A stretch of 64,000 bases of DNA from Parablautia intestinalis (GTDB taxonomy: Bacteria > Bacillota > Clostridia > Lachnospirales > Lachnospiraceae): the NCBI GenBank assembly GCA_003612395.1, contig RAYQ01000020.1, positions 29,040-93,039 of the forward strand, written 5' to 3'. This document shows positions 1 to 9,276 of this stretch, one piece after another. The notes beneath the pieces were generated by a model that did not search any database, was not told where the DNA came from, and saw nothing but the letters and a program-made list of their open reading frames with translations. Made by a program: the position numbers and the translations under genes. The stretch's first letter is position 1. Each line of letters opens with the position of its first letter.

Positions 1-20
1 CCAGTGGATTTTCCCGGCGC

Positions 21-845
21 CTATCTGGCCTGAATGTCCACTCTCTCTATAGCGGCCAGGGAGACCAGCACCATAGCGAAAGTGAACCCACACATCATAC
101 CGGGATACCGCCATTGACTGCCTGCGCCGTCCATATAATATACCGGACTCTGATGCAGTCCGGCAGTAAAGGACAAGACAGCGCCTCCCAAATGCACTGC
201 CGCCACTGCCATAAGTCCCCAGAAACCACCGAGTACAAGGTTGCAGACATACAGAAGGACTCCAAGGAAAGCAAAATAGCAGAACAGGTACAAAAAAGTA
301 ATGCCAAACGCCTGTAACACTGTCATATGCTTCATCAACGCCGCGCCTTCAAAGAAAATGCGATATTTTTCCGCAATGGCGCCAGAGGCATTGGTCACCA
401 GCAAATAGACAGGACTGCTCCAGAGCCTTCCGAAAAAGCCACAGGGAATCCCGGCTACAACGGAACCTACCGCAAGACAGCCTGAATACGCAAATGCCTG
501 AATCAAAACATATAACAACATTCCCATATTCCAAACCCGTCTGCCGCTACGATACAGGAGCATATAAGTATTTCTCCTGACAAAAGGCGCATCCGCAATG
601 ATAAGCAGATATCCCAGCACCCAGAATCTGCCTGCGATGCCCTGATTCTCCATGACAATAAATGCCTCAAAGATGTTGACAGGTTCTTTGATATCCATTG
701 CGTATCCAAAAAAATCGTTTAACGCCAGCGCCAGAAATGTCATTCCCAGCAGATATCCCATTATCACCCTGAGGCTGCTCATTTCCTTCCTTAAAGTGCC
801 AAAGGTAATTCTGACCGCCATGGGAATCCTTATGGCCTTACGCAT
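21..845 (-). CDS. ABC-2 type transporter membrane subunit
   Basis: Very hydrophobic protein of about 274 residues with some six membrane segments and a short basic N-terminus (MRKAIRIPM). This fits the permease half of a drug/peptide exporter. I chose the ATG at 845 rather than the longer upstream reading because AGGAGG lies about 6 bases before it and it overlaps the end of the preceding permease gene by 8 bases, which suggests translational coupling. No ATPase gene is in view; it may lie beyond the left edge, downstream on this strand. The permease role is inferred from topology and pairing with the next gene; the substrate is unknown. Confidence 0.6.
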   Translation of the reverse strand: MRKAIRIPMAVRITFGTLRKEMSSLRVIMGYLLGMTFLALALNDFFGYAMDIKEPVNIFEAFIVMENQGIAGRFWVLGYLLIIADAPFVRRNTYMLLYRSGRRVWNMGMLLYVLIQAFAYSGCLAVGSVVAGIPCGFFGRLWSSPVYLLVTNASGAIAEKYRIFFEGAALMKHMTVLQAFGITFLYLFCYFAFLGVLLYVCNLVLGGFWGLMAVAAVHLGGAVLSFTAGLHQSPVYYMDGAGSQWRYPGMMCGFTFAMVLVSLAAIERVDIQAR

Positions 846-1614
846 CCCGGCACCTCCTCTTAAATCCCGCCATGGAAACGGCTCCGGCTGCCAGAAGCCA
901 GACACACTCCAGTGCCGCTGACAGCAAATGCCCTGTATCATCCCCGCGCACTAACACGGCAGGATTCAGATGGTTTGGCATCAAAATATAAAGGGACTGG
1001 TACAGGACAAAAGGCGCGACCAACGCCACATACTGATTCGGCATCCATACCGCAAACGCCAGTCCCACCAATGCCCATGCGGCTCCGAACAGAAGTCCCA
1101 GCAGTACCTTGAGAGCCACCATCACGCCAATCCCATAGGTCATACCGATCTTTGCCATTTCAATATCCTCCGGAATCTTCAAAACGTTCACCCCTGAAGC
1201 ATCCAGTCCCAATGAATTCATATCTGCTAGCCCAGGCATCTCTAAAGCAACAGCCAAAAGGCATATAAAAAGATAGGGCAATGCAACAACCGTCCCACCC
1301 GACATCGCCACACTGATAACCCTCACCGCTGCAAATTTCTGCGGTTTCATCCGGGCAAGAATCAGTCTGTAATATCCGCTTTCATACTCCCTGCAAAATC
1401 GAGACGCATACCCCAGCACCGGGAACACGGGCAGAAACACAGTAAAGTCTGATACCGCCAGTATATTCACAATGGCATAATAGGGACTCCCCGAATGGAG
1501 CGATTCCGTAACAAAATTATAGGTAAGCAGCGCCCCAAGTCCGAAAAATCCTGCAAAAAATCCCAGATTGGAAAAGCTTCTCTTAATATCCTCCCTTAAA
1601 AACTTCATATCCAT
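838..1614 (-). CDS. ABC-2 type transporter membrane subunit
   Basis: A 258-residue integral membrane protein. It has a short cytoplasmic N-terminus (MDMKFLREDIKRSF), then a TM segment, a large extracytoplasmic loop with central acidic and Gly-rich stretches, and five or so further TM segments. The organisation matches ABC-2 type permeases that are encoded in pairs. It overlaps the following permease by 8 bases and lies 36 bases after the lipoprotein gene upstream, so the three probably form one operon. No substrate can be read from the sequence. Confidence 0.6.
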   Translation of the reverse strand: MDMKFLREDIKRSFSNLGFFAGFFGLGALLTYNFVTESLHSGSPYYAIVNILAVSDFTVFLPVFPVLGYASRFCREYESGYYRLILARMKPQKFAAVRVISVAMSGGTVVALPYLFICLLAVALEMPGLADMNSLGLDASGVNVLKIPEDIEMAKIGMTYGIGVMVALKVLLGLLFGAAWALVGLAFAVWMPNQYVALVAPFVLYQSLYILMPNHLNPAVLVRGDDTGHLLSAALECVWLLAAGAVSMAGFKRRCRDA

Positions 1615-1650
1615 GCCCTCTGCGCCTTCCGTATCATATTTCCACTATTC

Positions 1651-2853
1651 CTAATCAGCCACTACCAGCTCTCCCGTGACTGCATTTATACAGATGTGTG
1701 ACGGTCCCGCTGCATCATAATAGCCTCCGTCTACATATTCGTCTACCGGCATATAAATATGCCATATGGGCGTAAGCGTAAGCTCAGACTTATACTCAAT
1801 CGCATCCGGGTCAGGTGCAGGATTGGGTACCGGATAATAGTTCAGTTCCACCCTGTCGTAAATGATCGTCCCATCCGATACTATCATGCCATTGTCCAGA
1901 TACTGCTCCAGTATTTTCAAAACCTGTTCAAACGAAATCACCGTAACAGGCTCCTTCTTTGCCGCCTTTCCGCAAAAGTCCATAAGGTTTACATCCGCAA
2001 CGCCTTCCTCGGTAACAAACCCAAAACCGCTTGGAAAAACTTGTCCCAAAGTATAACTGTTGCTCCCGATATCTACAGCAATCCCATCATAAACAGGTAC
2101 GAACTGCATCTCATAATAGCTGTAGCCGTCACCCTTAACATAGCAGATTTCTTTCATGGCAATGTCGCCCACTCCCACAGCTTTCAGCTTGTCTAAAAGG
2201 ATTTCCTTTGCCCTTTCTGCCGAAAAACTGCCTTCGCCCATCTGGTCCTGCATGATAAGCGTTTCGCTGTAATTCCCACTGTAAATCCCGTGGCACTTTT
2301 CCAATAAATCATGGTCAACATAGTACGCGCCTGTATGGAACTTAAACAGCGCTTCCTTTTTTCCATCGCCAAGACGCAGCGCGCTGTGATCACCGAACGT
2401 GGAATATAGAAATCTGTCACCGTTTTCCTGAAACGTGGCGTTCTCTTTGTCATTTTCCTCGATATACCTCAAAAGCTCCTGCGAAGTGTCCTCCACAGCG
2501 CCGCTTTCGCTGTCAAGAAAAGCGTGCAGGGCGTCCATGTCAAGCCCATCGTCCGGCTTCAGCGTGATAACGGACAGGTTATCGGTTACCGCGGGAATTT
2601 CGGCATTGATGTTGATGATGCTGCCGCCCGTTCCTACCGTACCCTGATACCAACCCGCCTGCGGCTGCTTCCCGGCTTCTGTCTGCGTCCGTCCGCAGTC
2701 ATCTACCGCGGCAATGTCCTGCACCTGCTTTTCCATATCGCCCTGCGCATGCGGGATGCCGTTTCCTTCCACCGCATCCGGCGCCTTCTGGCAGCCGGTA
2801 AACGCAACTGCGCAAACTACCGCCGCCATTGTCAGGTAAACTGTTCTTTTCAT
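1651..2853 (-). CDS. Large secreted lipoprotein of unknown function (DUF6034-like)
   Basis: About 400 residues with a type II signal peptide: MKRTVYL, a hydrophobic core, then lipobox FTGC, so it should be lipid-anchored outside the membrane. The mature part is acidic and has no catalytic motif that I recognise. I chose the start at 2853 because AGGAGGTATCAG precedes it and the signal peptide begins there; the longer in-frame reading adds an implausible charged extension. It sits just upstream of two ABC permease genes and downstream of a sensor kinase/regulator pair, as an accessory or sensing subunit might. The DUF6034 resemblance is from memory and unverified. Confidence 0.65.
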   Translation of the reverse strand: MKRTVYLTMAAVVCAVAFTGCQKAPDAVEGNGIPHAQGDMEKQVQDIAAVDDCGRTQTEAGKQPQAGWYQGTVGTGGSIININAEIPAVTDNLSVITLKPDDGLDMDALHAFLDSESGAVEDTSQELLRYIEENDKENATFQENGDRFLYSTFGDHSALRLGDGKKEALFKFHTGAYYVDHDLLEKCHGIYSGNYSETLIMQDQMGEGSFSAERAKEILLDKLKAVGVGDIAMKEICYVKGDGYSYYEMQFVPVYDGIAVDIGSNSYTLGQVFPSGFGFVTEEGVADVNLMDFCGKAAKKEPVTVISFEQVLKILEQYLDNGMIVSDGTIIYDRVELNYYPVPNPAPDPDAIEYKSELTLTPIWHIYMPVDEYVDGGYYDAAGPSHICINAVTGELVVAD

Positions 2854-3016
2854 TCTGATACCTCCTACTGATACCTCATCTGTATTGGACATACAGAAAA
2901 GCCGTCTTTCTCTCCTGCCAGACGATTTTCTCCTGCATGTCTTTGAAAGCATACCACAAATACAGAAGCATTTTGAAATTTGGCGAAATCAGACCATATT
3001 TTTGCCGAAATTGACC

Positions 3017-3052
3017 GAAGGAGCCGTCCTCAAATCTGCAGGCGGCTCCTTC
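3017..3052 (-). terminator. Hairpin directly after the sensor kinase gene
   Basis: A perfect 10-bp inverted repeat (GAAGGAGCCG / CGGCTCCTTC) with a 16-base loop starts 3 bases beyond the kinase stop codon. The tail after it on the minus strand is only moderately T-rich, so termination may be partial. It separates the regulator/kinase pair from the lipoprotein-permease genes. Confidence 0.55.
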
Positions 3053-3054
3053 TC

Positions 3055-4311
3055 TCACATTTCTTTTATATACATGATAATATCCGTCTCCATGCTTCCG
3101 TCTTTACAAAGCAGCTCCATCTCTCCCTGATATTTTTCAACAATCCTCCGCACATTGCCCAGACCAATACCATGATTTGACGCGTCTTCCTTTGTCGTTT
3201 CCAGACACCGCTGCTTTCCGTCCGCAATTCCCTGACAGCTGTTACGGATATTGATAAACAGGACTCCCTTCTCAAGCTTGATCATCACCTTCAGCCTTTT
3301 CTCTTGCGTCCGGTGCGCTGCCTCTATTGCATTGTCAAGCAGATTCCCCAATACCACATTTAGGTCAAAGGTATGCAGCATCAACTTTTCCGGTATGCTG
3401 ATCCTCGCCTCCACCATTTCCAGAATCTCATTTGCCCTCTGCAGCTTATAATTTAACAGACTGTCCACAGACTCGTTTCCTGTTGCAATATACTCTGACG
3501 GATTTGCCATAAAATCCTGCATAGAGTCCACATATCTGCAGGCTTCCTCCCAATCCTTTTTCTGTAAAAGCATCTGAAGCGCCAATATATGGTTCTTCAT
3601 ATCATGTCTTAACGCCCGGATACGCCCCTGAGACTCCATAATCACATCCAGCTGATTCTGGTATGCAAAAGTCTGCTGCCTGTAAATGTCATTTTCCCTC
3701 AAATTTCTGTAATTCTCCGCCATCATATGATAAAGGTAAAAGATGCTCAGGTTGATTATGAGTGTGGAAACACAAATCAGCGTTGCCGTCATACCCTGAT
3801 ATCCCCCATACAGCAAAACACTTAAAATAAGTATGCCTGCCGCCGGGATTGCAATCAAAATACATGTCTGCCTTTTGTCGAAAGCGATTTCCCTGTCGGC
3901 TGCCGTATCAGAGGTACGGCTGATTATGGTAACGCAGATCAGCAGCAAAAGCGTCTGGACTGCCTGCAGATTCACGATGAATTGATGCGAAAAAGCAAAA
4001 TACACTGCCAGACTGCATGCCAGGTCCGTAGCGAATACCGCCAGCGATACCCATATCCGTTTTTTCCATGTCCCCCGGTAAAAAGAAGTAAGTCCTGCAA
4101 TTCCCAGATAATTACAAATCCCATAAAGCGCCGATATTTTAAAAATACGGAACAGAATCATTACCAGCAGATAATAACACACATATCCAATCCGTATCTT
4201 TTTTATTTCATCTTCCTCCGCCGGAAGAAACAGTTCCATCAGTTTTCTGATCAGCAGCACTCTCAGAATATTTACAATCATCAGCTGAAATATCACTTTA
4301 TAATTCACCAT
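3055..4311 (-). CDS. GHKL-type sensor histidine kinase (AgrC-like)
   Basis: A 418-residue membrane sensor kinase. The first 195 residues carry about six TM segments. They are followed by a coiled stretch and the HPK10 phosphoacceptor motif LRHDMKNH (residues 234-241, His236), the N-box NLLDNAIEAA near 323 and the G-box HGIGLGNV near 386. This is the AgrC/ComD arrangement that usually responds to peptides. It overlaps the upstream LytTR regulator by 14 bases, so the two form a pair. No AgrB/AgrD peptide genes are nearby, so the signal is unknown. The nearby lipoprotein/permease genes are the likeliest targets (inference). Confidence 0.88.
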   Translation of the reverse strand: MVNYKVIFQLMIVNILRVLLIRKLMELFLPAEEDEIKKIRIGYVCYYLLVMILFRIFKISALYGICNYLGIAGLTSFYRGTWKKRIWVSLAVFATDLACSLAVYFAFSHQFIVNLQAVQTLLLLICVTIISRTSDTAADREIAFDKRQTCILIAIPAAGILILSVLLYGGYQGMTATLICVSTLIINLSIFYLYHMMAENYRNLRENDIYRQQTFAYQNQLDVIMESQGRIRALRHDMKNHILALQMLLQKKDWEEACRYVDSMQDFMANPSEYIATGNESVDSLLNYKLQRANEILEMVEARISIPEKLMLHTFDLNVVLGNLLDNAIEAAHRTQEKRLKVMIKLEKGVLFINIRNSCQGIADGKQRCLETTKEDASNHGIGLGNVRRIVEKYQGEMELLCKDGSMETDIIMYIKEM

Positions 4312-5026
4312 ATATTTCCGCTCTCCGATATTGCTTTATTTTACCTCTTATTTTTTTCCTATATGGCTTACTGATGCTGAGAACAGTTCCGTCAGACATT
4401 TTTACGCAGTCATAGGCGTACTCGCTGACATATAACTGATTAACAATATAAGACTGATGTATCATCATAAAATCGTCAGAAAGCTCTTCCATGATATTTT
4501 TCAGCTTTCCATAAAATTCCTCTTTGCCGTCCTTTGTGGCGAACCTGATTTTTTTATCCACACTCACAAAATAGGCAATGTCCTTTGTTGGGATTCTGAA
4601 CACCCCGCTCCCCTTCCGGTACTCGAAGCAGCTTTTCAGACTCTGCTTCTGCCTGATGCTTCTGGCAAGGACTTCCCTGATCTGCTCATTAGATATGGGT
4701 TTTACCAGAAAATCAAGGGGCTGGATCTTGAATAGCTGCATGGCATAACTTTGTCTGGCGGAAATATATACGATATGAGTCTGTATATCCTCCATTTCGC
4801 CACGAATGAACTTTCCTACCGATATACCGTTTTCCCTAACCAGTTCAATATCCAGAAATAACAAATCCAACCGCGTGCCATTGCCAATATCCTTTCGTAT
4901 ACCTTCACCAGAATACCAGACTTCCACATCAGCCTTCACTTTCAAGTCTTTCGTAATCTGATAAATTTGTTCTTCTAATCCGGAGCATAGCTCCTTGTCG
5001 TCATCACAAATTCCTATCCTATACAT
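4298..5026 (-). CDS. LytTR-family response regulator (AgrA-like)
   Basis: 242 residues. An N-terminal receiver domain has the acidic pocket CDDD (residues 7-10), phosphoacceptor Asp59 in LLFLDIE and a conserved Lys in FLVKPIS. A LytTR DNA-binding domain follows from about residue 130 to 235. Partner of the overlapping GHKL kinase gene downstream. It should bind direct-repeat LytTR sites in promoters; none was identified with confidence. The start is the first ATG, MYRIGICDDD, typical of the family. Confidence 0.88.
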   Translation of the reverse strand: MYRIGICDDDKELCSGLEEQIYQITKDLKVKADVEVWYSGEGIRKDIGNGTRLDLLFLDIELVRENGISVGKFIRGEMEDIQTHIVYISARQSYAMQLFKIQPLDFLVKPISNEQIREVLARSIRQKQSLKSCFEYRKGSGVFRIPTKDIAYFVSVDKKIRFATKDGKEEFYGKLKNIMEELSDDFMMIHQSYIVNQLYVSEYAYDCVKMSDGTVLSISKPYRKKIRGKIKQYRRAEIYGEL

Positions 5027-5105
5027 CCGTCAATACCTCTCTGAAAATCATGGTCCGCAACCGCAGTTTTTCTGACACTATTCATTCTTTTCTATCTCTA
5101 TATTA

Positions 5106-5250
5106 TTATCTTATTTCAGTTCGTGCAATAATATATTTTTCCTTAATCATAGTATCCAAACCATCAGGCAAAGAATTTACAAAATCCTCCAAGCGGCATC
5201 TCTTTATGACTGCCTTGATTTCTTGCTCTGTAAAAGCTTGTCCTAATGTT
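5106..5250 (-). pseudogene. Fragment of an ABC exporter ATPase domain
   Basis: On the minus strand the stretch reads ITLGQAFTEQEIKAVIKR, then LEDFVNSLPDGLDTMIKE. This is the helical-subdomain segment of MsbA/LagD-type exporters, between the Q-loop region and the LSGGQ signature. Walker A, the signature and Walker B are all absent. Its 5' side is fused directly to IS3-family sequence and its 3' side runs into unrelated sequence, so it is a short relic cut by the insertion. Confidence 0.6.
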
Positions 5251-5567
5251 ATCAAGGTATCAGAGGAGGAAACGGCCCCCTCAGGGAACGCCCTGCAGCA
5301 GCAAGCGGAACCGGCAGTGAAAGAGGTAGAGAATGGCTGCATGGAATCCTTCCATTCTGTACTGAAAAAGGAAGAAATATATCTTCATACTTATCAGGAT
5401 TCAAAGGAAACCCGCAGAGCAGTTTTTGAATACATAGAGGGCTGGTATATCCGAAAAAGAATACACAGTGCGATTGATTACATAACACCACAGCAGAAGG
5501 AGGATGAGGGACTTAAAAAAGCAGCATAATTTTTCGACTTTTTTTGTCCAAAGTATTGACATAGATC
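5247..5567 (+). mobile_element. Remnant of an IS3-family element (doubly deleted)
   Basis: Reads in one frame as the middle of orfA (KVSEEETA) joined to the C-terminal end of orfB (AVKEVENGC, MESFHSVLKK, through HSAIDYITPQQKEDE and a final KKAA). The catalytic core with the second Asp of the DDE triad is missing. The right terminal repeat TGGACAAAAAAAGTCG lies at about 5535-5550, and the next bases to 5567 match the flank of the second copy near 62.8 kb. It shares that copy's internal deletion junctions and has one more deletion at an AGCGG repeat. Not capable of making transposase. Confidence 0.8.
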
Positions 5568-5663
5568 TAATGCCGTATTGCCCCATATCGTCCATGCAGC
5601 AAGAATGATGACACACAACACTGTGGTTAGGATGATATTTCTTTTTCGTCTGCCTATTTTCAT
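5568..5663 (-). pseudogene. 5' fragment of a membrane-anchored metallophosphoesterase-like gene
   Basis: Begins with an ATG preceded by AAGGAATG and encodes MKIGRRKRNI, a single TM segment, then WTIWGNTALDL. This is the characteristic N-terminus of Firmicute membrane metallophosphoesterases just before their catalytic domain. The gene is cut by the IS3-family remnant and no catalytic part remains. The identification rests on about 30 residues, so it is tentative. Confidence 0.45.
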
Positions 5664-5716
5664 AAACTGCATTCCTTCTTCGATGACTGTGTGTCAGGAT
5701 AACTTATTTCCTCTGT

Positions 5717-7090
5717 CTATATGCTAACTGGATTTTTTAAAGAAATTTGTATTGTAACTTTCGCGCCGCCCGCAACAGCAGAATTTTCTAAAATGATCTT
5801 CCCATTGTGTTTTTTTGCTATAGATGCTGCCACATACAGCCCAATACCATAATGAGATTTTGAAGTCCGGCTGTCATCCTCCATAAAAAATTGTTCTGTT
5901 GCGTGTTTTAAGGCTTCGTCAGAAAAACCTTTTCCTGTATCTGTAATCAGGAAAAAAAGTTCGTTACTATGCTCCTCTATTTCAAAAATGACCTCTCCAC
6001 CCTGCGGAGTGTGTTCTACTGCATTGGATAACACATTGATAAGCATCCTTATAAGCAAATCGTGATCTGCCGTAATACATACAGGATAATGCCCACAATC
6101 CCAATGCAGACTAATGTTGTTCACCGCACATAAACCGTCAATTTGATTCTTAAGTTCCAGTAGCAAAGAATCCATACTGACCCTTTTCATACAAGTTTTA
6201 TAGCTGTCCCAAGATTTTGCAGCTTCAATCAATACCTGCACATACTCCTGCATCTGTAAGGAGCTGTTCTCAATGTATTCCGCACACTCTCGCTGTTCTG
6301 TTGAAAGAGAAGTGTCAAAAAGCAGCTCTGCATTTCCCCTGATAATGGTAAGCGGTGTTTTCAGATCGTGTGCCAGGGCAGAAAGCTGGTCCTGTCTCAT
6401 TTTGTCATCACGCCACTGCCTCGTAAGGGACTGACGCAGCGCAAGCCTCATGTGGTCGAGCGCATCCAGCGCCTGATCCACTTCAAACAGCCTGCTTTTT
6501 TGAATTTCAAAATCTAAATCCTGCTGCTCAATTTTGTGGACGACAGTCAGAAGTTTATCAATCTTTTTTCCAAGATATTTCCCAAATATAAAAGATATCA
6601 CAACCAGAGAGAGCATGATTTCCAGCAGGATGGTGACGATCAAAAGCCAGTCGGCAGACGGAAACATACTTCTCAGGGTCGCATTTCCAAATTGGGCCGT
6701 CATGCGGTATCTCAAAATCAGGATTTCTTCTTCTCTCTCAATGACAGAATAAAGATACGCACCGCCACTTGTTCTGCCATTTTCCATACAGGTATTCCAG
6801 ACAGTTGCACTATACTCCCAGCCGATAGAGCCGCCTTTGTAGCGCCCGTCTTTTGTGAATAAGACATACTCACAAAGATGCGGTATATCAGATTCTTCAA
6901 TCTGCCTGGCAGTTTGAAGGGTATCCTTTTCTCTTTCTATTGCGGCGCTTATACTTGTCAGCGGATATATGGCCCCTATGCTCACGCAAAAAAGGTAAGA
7001 CCCCACATTAAGCGTGATCACAATAAGAACTGTAAGCGCAAGGCACAATGCATACCGCATGAATACTGAACGCAATTTTTTTATACCCAT
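5717..7090 (-). CDS. Sensor histidine kinase of a lantibiotic-immunity cassette (LanK/CprK-like)
   Basis: 457 residues. TM segment at about 13-40, extracytoplasmic sensor region at about 41-145, second TM at about 149-170, linker helix, then H-box SALAHDLKTPLTII (His241), N-box NVLSNAVEHTP (about 352-362), G1 DTGKGF and G2 HYGIGLYVA. It overlaps the end of the upstream regulator gene by 10 bases and is the last gene of lanF-E-G-R-K. By analogy with SpaK/NisK and Clostridioides CprK it would sense a lantibiotic or cationic peptide and phosphorylate the adjacent regulator; the actual ligand is unknown. Confidence 0.88.
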   Translation of the reverse strand: MGIKKLRSVFMRYALCLALTVLIVITLNVGSYLFCVSIGAIYPLTSISAAIEREKDTLQTARQIEESDIPHLCEYVLFTKDGRYKGGSIGWEYSATVWNTCMENGRTSGGAYLYSVIEREEEILILRYRMTAQFGNATLRSMFPSADWLLIVTILLEIMLSLVVISFIFGKYLGKKIDKLLTVVHKIEQQDLDFEIQKSRLFEVDQALDALDHMRLALRQSLTRQWRDDKMRQDQLSALAHDLKTPLTIIRGNAELLFDTSLSTEQRECAEYIENSSLQMQEYVQVLIEAAKSWDSYKTCMKRVSMDSLLLELKNQIDGLCAVNNISLHWDCGHYPVCITADHDLLIRMLINVLSNAVEHTPQGGEVIFEIEEHSNELFFLITDTGKGFSDEALKHATEQFFMEDDSRTSKSHYGIGLYVAASIAKKHNGKIILENSAVAGGAKVTIQISLKNPVSI

Positions 7091-7740
7091 TTATAGCCAA
7101 TCCCCCATACGGTCTCTATCGGAGCTAAATTGTAAGCTGTCAGTTTACCGCGGATATTTTTGATATGGGTAGAAATAACAGAATTATCACTTTCCCCATC
7201 AAAGCCAAAAACCGCTTCATAAATTTGTTCTCTCGTAAATGTTTGTCCGTGATGAAGCGCCAGATATTCGCAGATTTCATATTCACTTTTTGTCAATGGA
7301 AGTTTTTTACCCTGAAACTCCGCTTCTTTTGCGTTAATCTGAAACATAATGCCGGAGATAGAAAAGGCGTTTTTCTTTTCCCTTGTATCGCGCCGTAAGT
7401 GGGCATTTACTCTCGCCCGAAGCTCATCCGTTCCAAATGGCTTTGTAATGTAATCATCAGCGCCAAGCCCTAATCCGCGCACAATATCAGCCTCTTGTAT
7501 CTTGGCCGTCAAAAAAATAATGGGGCAGTCTGCGCATGAACGAATCTGACTGCAAAGCTCAAATCCGTCCAACCCCGGCATCATAATGTCCAGCAAAATC
7601 AGATCGTATTTGGAAAAGTTCATATTAATGGCTGTTCGTGCATCCGATATCAGGCTGATAAAATGCCTGTCTTTTTCCAGAACACGATGGATAAGCTGAA
7701 GCATTGCAGGCTCATCGTCTACTACTAAAATATATCCCAT
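7081..7740 (-). CDS. OmpR-family response regulator of the immunity cassette (LanR/CprR-like)
   Basis: 219 residues. The receiver domain has VVDDE (residues 7-10), phosphoacceptor Asp51 in LILLDIMMPG and a Lys in ITKPFG. A winged-helix DNA-binding domain runs from about 125 to the C-terminus and ends in the usual ETVWGIGYKW. Good RBS (AAGGAG, 7 bases before the ATG). It lies 62 bases after the permease gene and overlaps the kinase, so the three ABC genes and two regulatory genes are probably one transcription unit that it activates. Confidence 0.9.
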   Translation of the reverse strand: MGYILVVDDEPAMLQLIHRVLEKDRHFISLISDARTAINMNFSKYDLILLDIMMPGLDGFELCSQIRSCADCPIIFLTAKIQEADIVRGLGLGADDYITKPFGTDELRARVNAHLRRDTREKKNAFSISGIMFQINAKEAEFQGKKLPLTKSEYEICEYLALHHGQTFTREQIYEAVFGFDGESDNSVISTHIKNIRGKLTAYNLAPIETVWGIGYKWV

Positions 7741-7802
7741 TGTTCCACTCCTTCAAAACATATCATTTTTGTTCTAAACAATGACAGGATAAAATCCTCA
7801 TT

Positions 7803-8549
7803 TCAATCAGAAGATGTTCCGCTATATCGTGAAAACCAAAATGCTGTCAGGCCTATTGTACCAAAAGTGACAACGGTACAGAAAATAATCCCTATCCGAT
7901 TTTCAAATGTCCCTACAGGCTGCAGATTGAACAGGTATGCCAAGGCACTTTCCGCAAATCGCACTCCCAATCCATAAGGAATCATATACCACAATCCCGT
8001 ACCCAGACCTGTCTGCAGAAGCGCTGACAGCAAACTTCCGATCACACCGATGCTTATACATAAGTTTCTCCCAAAGCGGAACGCTAGGATCAGATGCAGT
8101 CCGTACATCATAACATTGCTTCCCCAAAGTACAATCGAAATTATGACAAAAAATCTTACCGGAAGTTTGATTCCTTTCATATAGGAAAACGGAACCCCAA
8201 ATAGCACAGCACTGAGCGCAGTGGAAAACAGTCCCGCCAAAAGCAGGATGGCGAGCTTTGAAAAGATAGCTTTATTGCGGCTGGGGAGCGTGAGTATATT
8301 TAGGGAATGCCCTGCCTGTAATTCCTGCTCTGCAACAATCTGACAGATAACCGAGATTACAAACGGATATGCAATTGCAATAATCTGCGCAAAAGCTGCC
8401 AGCTTATTCAGTTCGCTGCCGGACGACAAATGGGAATAGAGCAGCATAAGAGCTGCACCCAAAACCGGAAAGAGCAGATGAATCCCCAAAAACCATGAAT
8501 GCCTCAGCTTATAAATGTCACTTTTCAGATACCGGTAATATTCACTCAT
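7803..8549 (-). CDS. Lantibiotic-immunity ABC permease (LanG/MutG family)
   Basis: 248-residue membrane protein with about six TM segments and a cytoplasmic N-terminus MSEYYRYLKSDIYKLRHSW. This N-terminus is typical of the LanG/MutG group, where a short motif around KLR-H-S/T-W precedes the first helix. RBS GAGG. Overlaps the preceding LanE-type permease by 8 bases. With LanE and LanF it would form an exporter that clears lantibiotics or other cationic peptides from the membrane. Confidence 0.85.
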   Translation of the reverse strand: MSEYYRYLKSDIYKLRHSWFLGIHLLFPVLGAALMLLYSHLSSGSELNKLAAFAQIIAIAYPFVISVICQIVAEQELQAGHSLNILTLPSRNKAIFSKLAILLLAGLFSTALSAVLFGVPFSYMKGIKLPVRFFVIISIVLWGSNVMMYGLHLILAFRFGRNLCISIGVIGSLLSALLQTGLGTGLWYMIPYGLGVRFAESALAYLFNLQPVGTFENRIGIIFCTVVTFGTIGLTAFWFSRYSGTSSD

Positions 8550-9273
8550 GTGCCCAGCCTCCCCTCGAAAACAATTTTGAACTGCCCCAAGAAACAGCTA
8601 ATGCAAACATCACACTGACAATCACTGCCGGAAGAACATACCCAACTGATAAGAGCGGAGAGCCATCTTCAAGGGGAATCCCATTAACGTGCATTTTGAA
8701 GAATGGGCATACAACACGGGCAGGGATTGCACAAGGGACAAATAAGAACCATTCTTTCTCAGCACAGACAGCAGATAAAATCGTGTTCACAGCTAAAGAT
8801 ACAAATACCGTTTTTATATATCCCATGAAACATGCTAACTGCATAATAACAGGAATCTGCCACAAATAAGTCAGGAAAAGGAGCATACAGCCAATCAGTC
8901 CATCCATAGGAAAAACCGTAACACTTGCCGACATGCCGACAACAGTTGTTACAATCCACAGGAAAAGGTTTGTCACAAAGAGCATAATAGCCAATGCTGC
9001 CGTTTTTCCAAGCCAAATTTTATTGAACCGTATAGGCAGGGAAACGATGTTCTGCATCCCGCTTTTTTTCTCCCGGGCAATCATGCTTGCTGAACATAGC
9101 GAGACTACAAGCGGCAGAATCATGAAATACCACCAGTTATATGTTGAAAGCAGGGCATAACTGCCGCTTAACAGATATCCCAGCAACAATGCGACTAACG
9201 GAGCCAAAATTATCAGCTTCATAGAAAAAGTATGACGCATTTTCAACAATTCGGATTGAATGATGCCAAACAT
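8542..9273 (-). CDS. Lantibiotic-immunity ABC permease (LanE/MutE/EpiE family)
   Basis: 243-residue membrane protein with about six TM segments. The N-terminus MFGIIQSELLKMRHTF is characteristic of LanE/MutE permeases, and a Ser-Met-Ile-Ala-Arg-Glu-Lys-Lys-Ser-Gly loop follows the second helix. GGGAGG precedes the ATG. Only 3 bases separate it from the ATPase gene, and it overlaps the LanG-type gene downstream, so subunits are probably made in fixed ratio. Forms the membrane part of the immunity exporter. Confidence 0.87.
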   Translation of the reverse strand: MFGIIQSELLKMRHTFSMKLIILAPLVALLLGYLLSGSYALLSTYNWWYFMILPLVVSLCSASMIAREKKSGMQNIVSLPIRFNKIWLGKTAALAIMLFVTNLFLWIVTTVVGMSASVTVFPMDGLIGCMLLFLTYLWQIPVIMQLACFMGYIKTVFVSLAVNTILSAVCAEKEWFLFVPCAIPARVVCPFFKMHVNGIPLEDGSPLLSVGYVLPAVIVSVMFALAVSWGSSKLFSRGGWAHE

Positions 9274-9276
9274 TGA

